In this document: one piece after another, positions 36,140-46,460 of the stretch
Layout: each line of letters starts with the position of its first letter
How positions within the stretch are numbered: the first letter of the stretch is position 1
Source of the DNA: Paraphaeosphaeria minitans
Taxonomy: Eukaryota; Ascomycota; Dothideomycetes; Pleosporales; Didymosphaeriaceae
Length of the DNA stretch: 64,000 nucleotides
Assembly: GCA_015832175.1 (NCBI GenBank)
Contig: WJXW01000009.1
Location: forward strand, 496,001 to 560,000
Direction: 5' to 3'
Position numbers and translations under genes: made by a program
Notes under the pieces: model-generated
What the model was told of the DNA's origin: nothing
The model's input: only the letters and a program-made list of their open reading frames with translations
Database searches by the model: none

Positions 36140-37158
36140 CTACAGACTTAGATTGAGAATTAAAAACATCGCTAATCCTGCGAAGAGCGTATCGCCATGT
36201 CCAGCACTCAGAGCTGTTGCGCCATTGCCTACCTGACCTTCGGATGTACCCCCGGCAGGTGTGCCGCCATTTCCGTTGGCGACTCCGGGCCCGCCGATTT
36301 GGCCACCATCATCCCTCGGCGCCGTCTCGACCGGTATATCCTGATAAGGCTGGCCTGGCGGGTTGTTCACGCTTCTGACGAGAGTGGTGAAGTCCATCAC
36401 CGGATTCGAGATCATGCCGCAGCTCATTCGGCCACCATTCGCGCTGAGAGGACCTGGGGCCGGGTTGGTGAGAAGTTGCCTTGCGCCCGGAAACTGGGAG
36501 ATGCTGTTGGTTACAGATATCGGTAGGTTGAAGATGCTGTAGAAGTCACTGCCGTTTAGCCGGAAGTTCTGGTGGATCGATATATTATATTCGCCCCGTG
36601 CTGTCGTCCCCAAGTCTTCTTTGCCATCGCCAACCAGGCAGTCGGGCCATTCGAAGTTGATGTGCTTCACCGTCTGCCCTGGTTCTTGGTTCATTATATC
36701 GGCTAGTGGAGGTGTTGTGGTCGTGATGTTGGATATCGTGAAGTTCTTGGAGAGCGTGTTGCTCGTGAGGAACATGGTGAAATTAAACGCCTGGGTGAGC
36801 GGATCGCTGATATCCTTCGGCGGTACCTGCAGCTTTCCGTCTCCCGATACATCTATCGCGACCTGCAAGAAGTCACCGCCCATCGGGGTAAAGGGTTGAG
36901 GCTGGCGGTCATCAGTAAGATTCGCACTTGGAATTTTGAGCACCTCACAGCTAAGATTATACCCAACCCAGGTGTAAAGATCCGTCCGTTAACAATATTG
37001 AACGCGTTTGTATCGGGCTCGCCGTTGTTCCCGTTGCCATTCTGTCGCGCCACCACTCTGTGTCTTTTCCCCCACTGCCCCAGCATCTGCCCATTCCCGT
37101 TTTCCCATATTGTAGCAAGTACTAGAATCGAGCGCAGGAAAGAGGGTAATCCGATCAT
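36140..37158 (-). CDS. Secreted GPI-anchored fungal protein, two exons
   Basis: Exons 37158-36949 and 36901-36140 join in phase 0 to 323 aa. The N-terminus (MIGLPSFLRSILVLATIW) is a signal peptide. The body contains NGRIFTPGL, PQPFTPMGGDFLQVAIDVSG, several N-glycosylation sequons (NFT, NIT, NIS), KHINFEWPDCLVGDG and SIHQNFRLNG, which I recognise as a conserved pattern of ascomycete secreted proteins of unknown function. The C-terminus has a Gly-rich spacer, a small-residue omega region and a hydrophobic tail (TLFAGLAMFLILNLSL), the arrangement needed for a GPI anchor. It is therefore probably a plasma-membrane or cell-wall protein. No catalytic motif is visible. Confidence 0.82.
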
Positions 37159-38083
37159 TGCTCAACAATGAAGAAAATTTCGCTCGCGCCACCGTGGACT
37201 ATGAAAAGAAGTGCGTGGTAAGGGCAACGAGGAACCAGAACGAGGCGTGGCGCAGCTTGAGCAGCAGCGGGATCAAGGCATCAAGATTGCAATGCGCATC
37301 GCGGCCGGCCGGCTGCCCAGGCTTTGTGCATGACACGGTCAAGGAACGATAATTAGGCATCGCGTAATACTCGCATTGGGTAAATGTGGGGAATTGTCAG
37401 TGGTGGGATTTTGAGGCGGGATGGACGGGCAGGACGTGTGACACGCGCGATGTGAGAGGACTCAGGAGTGCGATCCTTGCATTGCTGGCTTGTGTCAACG
37501 GTAGGTACCCAGGGGCTAGACGCGATTGGGATCTAACATCTCGAAATTTGGCGGGCCGTCCATCCTTCATCAATGATTCCGGAAATTTGTGCTAGGCAAG
37601 TAGGATTTACCGTCGCAACTGCTTTAAACTCCGATGTCTATTATATGCGAGGAAATAAACCTTTTACGATATGTAAAAATTGCCTTTATGTAACACCATT
37701 ATTGGTAATGTTGAAGGTATCAAAGTCTTTATCTCTTACAAGAACATACCTTTTGTTCGAATTTCTAGGACATCTATCTTTAATACTTTGTTTGATATTG
37801 CTTTTATTTATGTCTTCCAATGGACAAGTTAATACATGAGATGCATGCTGGATTCAACTTTGCAATGGTGAATAGTTCCTAGTTTATGATCTTGCCATTT
37901 CGAAACATGCTATTATTATCACGTCACCTAAAGCATGACTAAAAGCTGTCACCAGTGGTAGCCTTCACTCAAGCGTGCCGTCCTCGGCATATGTATTTAA
38001 AGTAGCTTTCGCGATGCTGTCGCTACCTACCTCATTATCAAGCCGTTAGCGAGTCTGAACTATCAAACTGAACAGTCGATCAA
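37159..38083. other. Intergenic with a local AT-rich patch (about 37610-37840)
   Basis: About 925 bases. Around 37610-37840 base composition turns clearly AT-rich relative to its surroundings. The frame there (37573-37839) is hydrophobic simply because of the composition; I see no gene. It could be remnant repeat DNA. Confidence 0.45.
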
Positions 38084-38374
38084 ATGCTAAACATCCCAAC
38101 AACCTCAACCTACCGCAGAGAAATGAGCGATCGAACTCGGAGAGGCTCTAGACGCCGTGCAATCGTCGACAGCCCAGAGTCTGCTTCCGATGCGGGAGGC
38201 TACGAAAGTACCAGCGATAAAGAGCACGGATTCCCCGGGGGTATGGGATATGGCGGGTTTAGCGACGCCGCCAGAGAGGGCTATTATGCGGGGTACTACT
38301 GGGAGTACTCAAGCGAAGTTACGGAGTCAAGCGATACGAGTTCCAACGAGGATTCTGATTCTCCAGAGAGCTGA
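38084..38374 (+). CDS. Small acidic/Tyr-Gly-containing orphan-like protein, 96 aa
   Basis: The frame begins MLNIPTTSTYRREMSD (a second possible start is the later Met). It has a basic Arg-rich N-terminal part (RTRRGSRRR), then GGMGYGGFSD and GYYAGYYWEYSS, then an acidic Ser/Asp/Glu tail. No domain is recognised and no signal peptide is present. A TATA-like ATTTAAA (about 37995) and a C/A-rich leader lie upstream. Because it is short and low in complexity, coding status is uncertain; the tidy leader and charge layout make it plausible. Confidence 0.45.
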   Translation: MLNIPTTSTYRREMSDRTRRGSRRRAIVDSPESASDAGGYESTSDKEHGFPGGMGYGGFSDAAREGYYAGYYWEYSSEVTESSDTSSNEDSDSPES

Positions 38375-39255
38375 CGGGAACCATACGAGTTTCTCTGCTA
38401 CGAAGCGTAATCGTCGTGAACGCAGTGTTTTACGTAGTCAAGGTCTGATAGTTTTTTCTGAAAATCCGGGATTAATCTGGCTTCACGGTATTTCTAGACA
38501 ATCAGGTACCTCCCCGGACGCCGGTTTCTGCCGGTGTATTGTTTCTATTGAAAACCATTATATCAAAAACTCGTGTTACGTAGTGTTCACATGCAACGAA
38601 CGATACATAGCTCCATTTTCCATTACATTTCCAGTCAGCGAAATCTGATCTTCAGCAAGTTCTAAGCATCACTTTGAGTGCAATATCAGCCCTGTGTGAG
38701 CTCCTCCACTGTGCCTATAACGGCTTTGCGCTCTATCAGAATTCTCAATATCCAAAACTTCATTGAATGCAGCTCAAGTTCGCCCAATCATACCAGGGAA
38801 GCAAGCTTTCGAAGACTTTATTCACACAACACGCTGTATTTGGATGACGAAACTATGACTATTGATCGACATCAATCGCCACGAGTATCGCAATGTCTTG
38901 ACAGTTGCTGACGCATGGTATCGTTCATGAAAAAAAATTCATACCGCGAGTGTAGCCTACTGGAGATCCATCGTGGACAGTAACACACAATAACCGTCAC
39001 CTTCCTTCACCCAACTTCTGAAAGCGGCATGTAACCCAACATATACACGTCAGCAACCGATGAAAGCTTCTCAAAATGCCAGTTCAGCATTGTAAGCTCC
39101 CAGTACTAAATACAGCTTAGATACAGCTTAAATACAGCTCCCTCGCCCACTCTCCAGAACCCTTCTACAACATCTACTTCCCAAAAAAAAACCTCAACGG
39201 CAACCCAACAACGCATATCATTCCATCGGCATTAACTCGCAACTTCAAATACAAC
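38375..39255. other. Intergenic, with a small ATACAGCTTA repeat
   Basis: About 880 bases. At about 39109-39140 the unit AAATACAGCTTAG recurs three times, and an A-run follows near 39182. These lie in the probable leader of the Gly/Tyr-repeat gene. No other gene seen. Confidence 0.5.
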
Positions 39256-39774
39256 ATGCCACGTGTACTTTACCACGACTACAACACCGGCGAATACGGG
39301 GAATTCGAAGGGCACCCCGAAGATAGCCAATTCGAGTTTTTTGACCCGGATACCGGACGTCGTCTCGGCGGCGGCGGCGGCGGACACGACTCCTTCGACA
39401 GATCTGACCGTCCCCGGAGGGGTCATGGCTCTTCTCATTACGGACCCGAAGGGTACTACGGGGGTCATGACTTTGACGATTATTATGGGGGTCCGGGCTT
39501 CTATGGGGGTCCGGAGTTCTATGACAGGCCCGGGTTTTACGACAGCCCGGGCATGTATGATGGTCATGGCTTCTATGAGAGTGGCGGCTTCTATGACGGT
39601 CCAGATATATATGGAGGCTATGATGGTCCGGACATGTATGGAGGCTACGATGGTCCGGACATGTATGGAGGCTACGATGGTCCGGAAATGTATGGTGGCT
39701 ACAGCCCACGCATGTATAGCCCAAGAATGCATGGTCCCAGTAGATATGGCGGAAGACGCGTGCGCAGGGACTAG
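39256..39774 (+). CDS. Gly/Tyr-rich tandem-repeat protein, 172 aa
   Basis: The start MPRVLYHDYNTGEYGEFEG follows a C/A-rich leader. After an acidic, ordered-looking first 35 residues comes a polyglycine run and then a low-complexity body of aromatic and glycine residues. Units of the form (G/F)YDGP(D/E)MYGG repeat about every nine residues, most perfectly between 39596 and 39700 where the 27-base DNA unit is nearly identical three to four times. The C-terminus turns basic (RYGGRRVRRD). No signal peptide, membrane segment or known domain. Tyr/Gly repeats of this kind are found in phase-separating or structural proteins, but function here is inference. A long antisense frame exists only because of the repeat. 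Confidence 0.6.
   Translation: MPRVLYHDYNTGEYGEFEGHPEDSQFEFFDPDTGRRLGGGGGGHDSFDRSDRPRRGHGSSHYGPEGYYGGHDFDDYYGGPGFYGGPEFYDRPGFYDSPGMYDGHGFYESGGFYDGPDIYGGYDGPDMYGGYDGPDMYGGYDGPEMYGGYSPRMYSPRMHGPSRYGGRRVRRD
39596..39700 (+). repeat. 27-bp tandem repeat encoding YDGPDMYGG
   Basis: The block TATGGAGGCTACGATGGTCC recurs at 27-base spacing, giving three to four near-identical nine-residue units and degenerate copies upstream. Confidence 0.9.
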
Positions 39775-40218
39775 CAACTTTCTAGTTAGGAAGGTAGCTG
39801 GACTGGTTCAGACGTAGCTATGCTCGAGCGTTCGATCGGTTGGAACCTGACCTTGAGCCACGACTACAAGAGGAGGCGCTCTGTCTCGACAACCATCCTC
39901 GTCAGACGTGATCGCGAGGTGAAAATGAGGTCCGTCTTCGGCACAGCTAGTGTATGCTAATAAACCATCGTTCGTACCAGACGCGTGCAAACGAAAAGGC
40001 ATTGCAACACCATTCACAAGAACGTGTAACAAGCATCAAGCAAATATCCGCATAGGAATTCAAAATTGAAGGGGGTCCGTTTGCGTGCCGCACACTGGTA
40101 CCAGTATACATGCTCGCCATATCCAGCTGTTCCAATAACCCATCTTACACTCTACCACGTGAGCGTACTTACCATAGGTAGCCCTCGTCTACCAAAGACC
40201 TCCAAGCCAGACAGCGCC

Positions 40219-40797
40219 ATGCCAGACAGCGCCATGCCAGATCCACACGTCAAGCACCTGTACCCCAGCCACCCCTCGCAATGGACGCCCGGCCTCGAAA
40301 CCCACAAGGCCTTCCAACGACGCGCGCAGCAAATCCGTCTCCATTCCTCTTCGCCCACCCATCACCACTGCTACCCTCGTATGCATCCACAGTATCCCAC
40401 ACACAACTATATCCGCCCAGGCTTCAGTCCGCGCTATCGTAGCCACCTCCACCCACACATCTCCTTCGTGCAGCCTCTCCCGCATGCCGCGCACTTCCAT
40501 GTGCACACTGCGGGTATGCACTATAGCGTCCTCCGCACGTACGACGACAACACCTCGTCCACGCCGTCAGACGGCGCAGATGCCCGCTCAACGCAGCCTC
40601 GATCTCAGCAGTGCATCGAAGCCGTCATCGAGTGCGATGAGTTCGAAGCCGAAGCCGAAGCCGAAGCCGAAGCCGATCAGAACGAGGCACAACGCGAAAC
40701 AGCACGAGAAGAAACCGAGACATCCCTCGTCTTCACGGGCTACGAGGAGCCGGAGCCCGACCATATTCCCACGGAAGCGCATCAGAAGGCGGCGTAG
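40219..40797 (+). CDS. His/Pro-rich protein with Glu-Ala repeat, 192 aa, unrecognised
   Basis: The first ATG of the frame is at 40219 and begins MPDSAMPDPHVKHLYP. The N-terminal half is rich in His, Pro, Tyr and Ser (PTHHHCYPRMHPQYPTHNY). The C-terminal half is acidic with a perfect EAEAEAEAEA stretch (about 40647-40677) and ends in DHIPTEAHQKAA. No domain is recognised. The repeated MPDSAM at the start suggests local duplication. It may have an upstream exon. Its status as a gene is moderately uncertain. Confidence 0.45.
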   Translation: MPDSAMPDPHVKHLYPSHPSQWTPGLETHKAFQRRAQQIRLHSSSPTHHHCYPRMHPQYPTHNYIRPGFSPRYRSHLHPHISFVQPLPHAAHFHVHTAGMHYSVLRTYDDNTSSTPSDGADARSTQPRSQQCIEAVIECDEFEAEAEAEAEADQNEAQRETAREETETSLVFTGYEEPEPDHIPTEAHQKAA

Positions 40798-41505
40798 GTA
40801 GGTAGGCAGGATATAGGTATTCGGCCGTGCTGGGAGAATGCACGCAGGGAAGACGCGTCCAACCCTACCCAACAGCAACACCAACCCACAACCGCCGCCC
40901 TGGCGTCTTCCACCGCACGTCAAGGAAACGAATGCCCGTGATACCATCATCTAATAGGCACCTCGAAACCAAAATGCCAATGCACGAATACTATAAACAT
41001 GTTCCCCCCTTTCCCTGAATCTTGAGTGGCGGTCGTCTCAGGTCCCGACCGAAGCTTCTCGAACGCGTTCGGCAACCTTCGATGCCTGGGACGAAGAGTG
41101 TTTTGATTAGCTTGAATTACTTGCGCTGGGGCGCGGGTGGGTGGTGAGACGTTGGATTCCAATACGACATCGACGGACGAACAAGCCGACTCTTGACAGT
41201 ACAAAGTGAACACATACGGTATCATCACAAAGAAAGCGTTTAGCTGAGAGGTGAACGCAATAAACATGCTACTTTCGTGCTACTTAGAAATGGATGGGTA
41301 TCTGTAAATTCATTGCCAGCACACGCACACACACATACACACACACACACCATATGCGATGAAATGGAACCGTACGTATTTCCAACCCAGCAGCTTATCG
41401 GATGTACAAGCGTGCGACGATCCAGAATTCCGCCTAGGCGAGAGAAGAAGCGTACGTTATAGGCAAGCGTAGTATAACACGTTACGGTCGTGACCATGGA
41501 TCCGA
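40798..41505. other. Intergenic with (CA)n microsatellite
   Basis: About 700 bases between convergent genes. A CA-dinucleotide tract (interrupted) lies at 41319-41351. No gene recognised. Confidence 0.6.
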
Positions 41506-43480
41506 TCATCGTCTGAACTCCGGCTTCCTTGACATGTTCACAGGTGGCGGCCCGTCCGTGTCTGGATATGGCAACGGTGCTCCAGGCGGCGGTCGGGGCA
41601 AGGACGAAGTCGGAGGCGGCGATAGTGGTGGGCCAGTGGTCAAATCTGATGGTCTTGAACCTTCCTCAAACGGTGTCTTCGGTGGCCTAGGAGGTGGATG
41701 ATTCGAGTATGGACTGCCCGGTTGTTGCTGTTCTTCGAAACTGAGGTTACTCAGTCGTGGTGAATTGTGTGATGAGCCTACTGTGAACTGCTCCCCGGAT
41801 CTGCGGTTCATATTTATGAATTCTCCAGAGTATCGAGGGCTTAGAGCAGCGTCAATGGGCTCGGGATTTTCGTCGGAAGATATGACGGCGAACTTGTCGT
41901 TGTCTGACGCACGAAGGTAGGCCGGATGGAGCATGAGGCTGGGTTCCTGTTGCTGGTGAGAGTAGAAGTTGGGCGCAACCTCCTCCGCAGGAAGCTCGAT
42001 GGCTAACGAGGAAGTATCCGGTACCGTAGGGAAGGGACGCTCGTACGGACTTTTCAGCTGTGGAAATTGGCCGCCGCGCGGTGGCAGCCCCTTTTCTGCT
42101 CTTTCCCACCTCATTTTAGCGAAGTGTATTCTCGCGAGCTTAGCAGCAGAGTCGAGCGTCTTGGACTGGACCTCTTTGTCTCCCAGATACATGCGCGTGC
42201 TGGAGCTGATTTCGGCGAGGCGGTTCCACTCGTTCATGCCAAATTCCCCCACGCCGACGTTAACGTTCAGTCGGTAGTAATGTTCCTGGTTGACTCCCCG
42301 CTTGGCAAGACGATCCTTCATCGACAAATGTATTTTTTCGCAGTCTTCAATCTTGGCGATCAGTCTCCGCCGGGCCTCGGCGAAATCGCCAATGCCAGTT
42401 GACACGAATCCTTCCCACCACAGATGTGCTTGTTGATTTGTCCCCTCGGGTCGTTTCCCGGTGCCAATACTAATGAAGACGCCCACTTCACGACCAGGCC
42501 ATTCGTTACAAACAGCCTCGTCTAGTATCATGGGTGCTGGGTTGTATTTACCGGCCCCCTCGTCTAGGAAATCCGATTGGCCGACGCGGATGGGCTTGAA
42601 AGCGAGCAACGTTGCGCAGGTCGCCCGGCCAGCCTGCCATATGGTGGCATTGGGCTCCACCGATGTTTCCTTTCGCGAATCGTAGGAGCGCAGGAGTATC
42701 TGCCCGTTGCTAGCGCTTTTGGAGCCCTTGTAGACTGCCGTGATAGCGCTGCTTCGGTTAGTTCTTGCGCTATTGCGGAGAGGATACATCACTCACGTCT
42801 TAGTGCGCTCCTCTCTGTTGTCGTAGAGGCGTGCATTCGGATTACCCCATTTCAAAGCGGCTACACGTTGGTTGACTGGGGCCATGCCAATCTGGCTGTA
42901 TCTGCTGGACGCGCTTGCGCTTCGTTCCATTCTGTTGGGGAACGCGCTGCCTGGAGTCATGGGTGTGCGCAAATCCGCTCTGGAGGACATTGCGTTTTCG
43001 CTGTCGTTGCCCTCATCGTCGTAGATGGTGTGTTCTCGCACACACTCCATGATTGCATCTTCGAGCTTGGAGGCTTTGAACAGGGTGTGGCGGTACGGGA
43101 TGCCGGCGAAGGTCTTGTCTGTCTCGAAGACTCGCTTCGTCATGCGCACATAGACGTCTTTGCATGTGTCTACGTCCATGCGCAGGCGTCCCAGCATGAT
43201 GGCGATCAGGCCGCCGGTGCCTGTGCCTCCGATGAGGTCGAAATGGTCGCATGGCTTTGGGATTTCGTGTCGCTTGGGAGCTCTTCCCTCAGTCTCGACG
43301 AAAGTTCGGTGCATCAGTTCTTGGAGGATGATGAGCATCGAGTAGCCGCGCACACCCCCACCATCTGCCCCGCGTCAGTGCCCGCCTTCCGAAGCAAGAA
43401 GCCGAAGACGTACCTAGAGAGAGGATGCGCAGCGGCGGACCCTTTGTGGTGTCCTTACGCCGGATGCCGTTGTTCGACAT
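41506..43480 (-). CDS. Patatin-like phospholipase-family protein without the catalytic serine
   Basis: Exons 43480-43414, 43364-42797 and 42748-41506 join to 625 aa. The patatin fold starts with the oxyanion-hole motif DGGGVRGY (residues 23-30). The nucleophile elbow, normally G-x-S-x-G, reads GTGTGG (69-74), with glycine 71 in place of serine. The second motif, normally DGG/DGA, reads DEGAGKYNP from Asp274. The remaining helices are well conserved (FETDKTFAGIPYRHTLFKASKLEDAI). The C-terminal third is proline-rich and disordered. Intact patatins hydrolyse acyl esters of phospholipids with a Ser-Asp dyad; this one probably cannot do so in the standard way and may bind lipid or act as a regulator. 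I believe fungal paralogues with the same GTGTGG exist, so the change is likely old, not a lesion. Confidence 0.85.
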
Positions 43481-43673
43481 GTTGTCGCGAGTTGCGGCGG
43501 GAATGGCGGCAGGCCGTGGGCTGGCCGCGAGGGTCGTGGGGTGTGTCGTGGGCAGGCCGGGGTTCAAACGACGCTATACGTCGGGGAGGAAGGTGCTGGT
43601 GCAAGAGGCGCACACACGGCTGGGAAAGCTTTTCTCGAGTTCAGCCTTGGGCTCAGCTCGCGTTCCCTGGGAG

Positions 43674-43724
43674 GTAGCGGCCAGGTAGGTAGCGGCCAGG
43701 TAGGTAGCGGCCAGGTAGCCGTCG
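43674..43724. repeat. GTAGCGGCCAG tandem repeat, three copies
   Basis: A 15-base unit GTAGCGGCCAGGTAG is repeated three times. A second array of the 9-base unit GTCACGAGT follows at about 43855-43886. Confidence 0.85.
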
Positions 43725-44030
43725 CAGTACTGGCGGAGTCTAGCGCAGCGTGGTTTGGCGGTTGGGCTGACAGTTGGCAAAGCGCGTCGGTCGCGCTCGT
43801 GTAAGATGGGTCGAGGAGAGTCGCTGGGAGGAAGATTGAGGTGCAGTGTAAAGTCACAAGTCACGAGTCACGAGTCACGAGTCACAAACTGTCCAGGAAG
43901 CAGTCCACTTTTCACGGCGCGCGTCACTGGCATTCACTTCACTTGCCCATGTGCGCCCGCCAACCAGCAGACAGGGTTGGCATGACGTAACCGGCCAAGC
44001 CCCACTTCGGCTGAGCAAGACGGGCGCTGC

Positions 44031-44145
44031 GCCACGACGCCACGCCGCCACGACGCCACGCTTTTCCGCTGTCCAACACCAACCGCGCCTTTTCTCGTCC
44101 AACACCAACCGCGCCGTTTCCCGTCCAACACCAACCGCGGCATCC
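44031..44145. repeat. CGCCACGA and CCAACACCAACCGCG direct repeats
   Basis: First CGCCACGACGCCACGC is duplicated. Then a unit of 25-29 bases with the core CCAACACCAACCGCG occurs three times, with GC-rich or T-rich linkers. Confidence 0.85.
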
Positions 44146-44385
44146 TGTGTGCCGTCTTGCGAGGTGGATTGTAGCGACGCGAGAGATCGTCGCCCCTGCA
44201 GCGGATGCGTGGTGGCCCGCTTTCGCCTTCAGGAACGCCCGGAGTCAGCATTTGGGCACCAATCACCCGCCTTCGAGGGCCCGTCACGAGGGGCTGTTAT
44301 CGCCCACCCCGAACCGCCGCACCCCTCCAAGAAGCATGCACACGTCGGTCCGTAGACGAGGGGAAATCGGCACCGCCTAGGACTT

Positions 44386-44482
44386 GTACTCTGGTAGGGC
44401 GCTATGAGCACGTACCCATACGACACCGCCTGGTTGTAGTCTGATAGGGCGCCTACTAGCATGTACCCATACCTACCTATAG
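44386..44482. repeat. Two diverged 45-50-base direct repeats
   Basis: Copies share CTGGTAGGGCGC/CTGATAGGGCGC, then a 10-base variable part, then ACGTACCCATAC/ATGTACCCATAC. A TACCTACCTATAGGTACC palindrome-like end follows. Confidence 0.7.
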
Positions 44483-44689
44483 GTACCCGCTCGGATCCCC
44501 CGATCCTTACTCCAGGGCCTGCGGATGACATTCCGCTCTCGCAAATTCCGCCATTTCTGCGAACCCCACATCCGGCTTCGACAGCCTCTCCACTTCGTGG
44601 CTCATGGTCGTGTGTAACTCCGTAGTAGGGCTGGACTTCATCATACTCAATACTGTTCTGCTTGCAGTTTGGCCTGCCTTTACGTCACA

Positions 44690-45940
44690 ATGTCCCACAC
44701 CTTACTCACCGAGCGAAGCCTCATTGTTGCCGGAGCTGCGATGGCGCTGTTCATCATTTACCAGGCGTTCCTTTCGTTGAAGCCAAGGCCGAAGTCGTTG
44801 CAAATAAGCGAGGTACTGTTCAGCGTGATCGTTGTTACTTAGCACGTCCTCGTTGCTGATGTACGCAATCAGATATACGTCTATCCGATCAAGTCTCTTC
44901 GCCCCACCAAACTCAAATCGGCCTTGGCAACCAGGTATGGCTTCCAACATGATCGTACGTAGTTTGCATCTTGAGGACTTAGTGTTGCATCCTCTCTGAC
45001 ATTGATAGGTGTATTCATGCTGCTGCAAGTCGTACCAGATGGCTACAAGAACATGGCGGTATCGAGATACCCTGATATGACCCAGTTTGTCACGTCTATC
45101 GAACACCGGAAAGACGGACAAGTAGTAGTCAATGTCACCTTCAGAGCATTTGGCAGTGAAGAGAAATCAAAAACACTAAGTGTTCCGCTCACACCAGAAA
45201 CGGAGAAGCTGGACCCGTTCAATGTAGACATGCATGGAAGTCCAACGGCCGCTTTCAAGATGCCAAATGAGTACAACGCATGGTTCTCTGCATGTTTCGG
45301 TTACGAGGTGGTGCTTGTTCATCTGGGAAAAAACAAGCGTGAAGTTCTATGGACCGATCTCGTGCAACCGAAAAACGCGTCTCTACTTGCTCAAGTTCCT
45401 GTCCTCGGCGCCGCAGTACCACAGACCCCGAAGATCACCTTCGCCGATTGCGCACCGTATTTGGTGGTATCGTCGACTTCGCTGGACAATGTCTCGTCAA
45501 GGCTTGCCCCAGGGGAACCTATGGATGTCACAAAATTCCGTCCCAACATTGTCCTGTCCGGTGCTGACGAGGCTTGGGATGAAGACTACTGGAGCAAGGT
45601 ACGGATCGGCAGCGTTGACCTTATCATGAAGCACAACTGCGTGCGCTGCGCAAGTGTCAATGTCGACTACGAGACAGGCAAGCCAGGAACTGGTGAATCC
45701 GGACAAGTCCTAAAGAAGCTACAAAAAGATCGAAGGGTCGACAAGGGCGCCAAGTGGAGTCCTGTCTTTGGCAGATATGCTTTTCGGAGAGGAAGGGATA
45801 ACGGACAAATCTTCAAGGTCGGAGACAAAGCTGTCGTGACTGATCGCAGCAAAGACCGAACGATTTTCAGTAAGCTACACTGTTCAGAGTACAGCAAGTA
45901 TATTGTATTTACCTTCCTAGATTGGCCCGGCATCGGATGA
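44690..45940 (+). CDS. MOSC-domain (molybdenum cofactor sulfurase C-terminal) protein, four exons
   Basis: Exons 44690-44812, 44873-44954, 45009-45869 and 45921-45940 join to 361 aa. The N-terminus has a hydrophobic helix (LIVAGAAMALFIIYQAFL) that probably anchors it to a membrane, as in mitochondrial mARC proteins. Then come the MOSC N-terminal barrel signature IYVYPIKSLRP and the MOSC core, with FRPNIVLSG, CVRCASVNVDYETG and the closing VGDKAV... RTIFNWPGIG. MOSC proteins bind molybdenum cofactor and, in mARC, reduce N-hydroxylated compounds. Here the substrate is unknown. The last exon is only 20 bases; it is required because without it the conserved WPG ending is lost. Confidence 0.88.
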
Positions 45941-46460
45941 AGCACAAGGTACGGGAACATCGAGTGGAGTAAGGGAAGCAGAAAAAAGTTGCTCGGCCTC
46001 AGCGTCTTCTGGGGCAGTTATGTTGCTCATTACGTGAGAGAATAGGCTCATTCCATAGTATATTCTAGTACAATGAGTAGAGGTGTGGGTTAAAAAAAAT
46101 GCTAGACGAGCTCATAATAGTTCTTCCACTTCACCCTGGTCACTTTCTCACTCGGCGAGCAAACAGCCCAAACTCGGCCCCCGCTTCACCAGAAGGGCCC
46201 AAATACACCCTCCTTCTCCCTGGATCTCTGACCAATTGACGTGTTGGGATTCTCCCCGACTCTCCGAACTTACGGAGTCATCCACCGCTCCCCCCTATCG
46301 GCCTCGCTAATCCTTTTGGCGTTGGGCTCAGTCGGCGATAACTTGCGGCGCGGCCGCACCCCCATCCGCCAGCCTACTTCAACCACAAAACAGAGGGCGG
46401 ACCTACGCTGTAATCACCGATCGATCATGCACTTCAGCGTACATACCTCGTCCTTACGAA
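45941..46460. other. Intergenic, nothing recognised
   Basis: About 520 bases between the MOSC gene and the broken regulator. No gene or repeat recognised. Confidence 0.5.

Larger units (their letters stand above)
43481..44689. other. Repeat-rich divergent intergenic region
   Basis: About 1.2 kb between the starts of the patatin-like and MOSC genes, so both promoters lie here. It contains four separate small direct repeats (listed separately) and no convincing gene; overlapping frames on both strands come from the repeats. Confidence 0.6.

Noticed and set aside
39232..39777. 181-codon minus-strand frame rich in Ile/Val/Ala (IHVRTIVAS repeats)
   Set aside because: Exact shadow of the Gly/Tyr repeat gene; the plus-strand frame has the better leader, start and composition.
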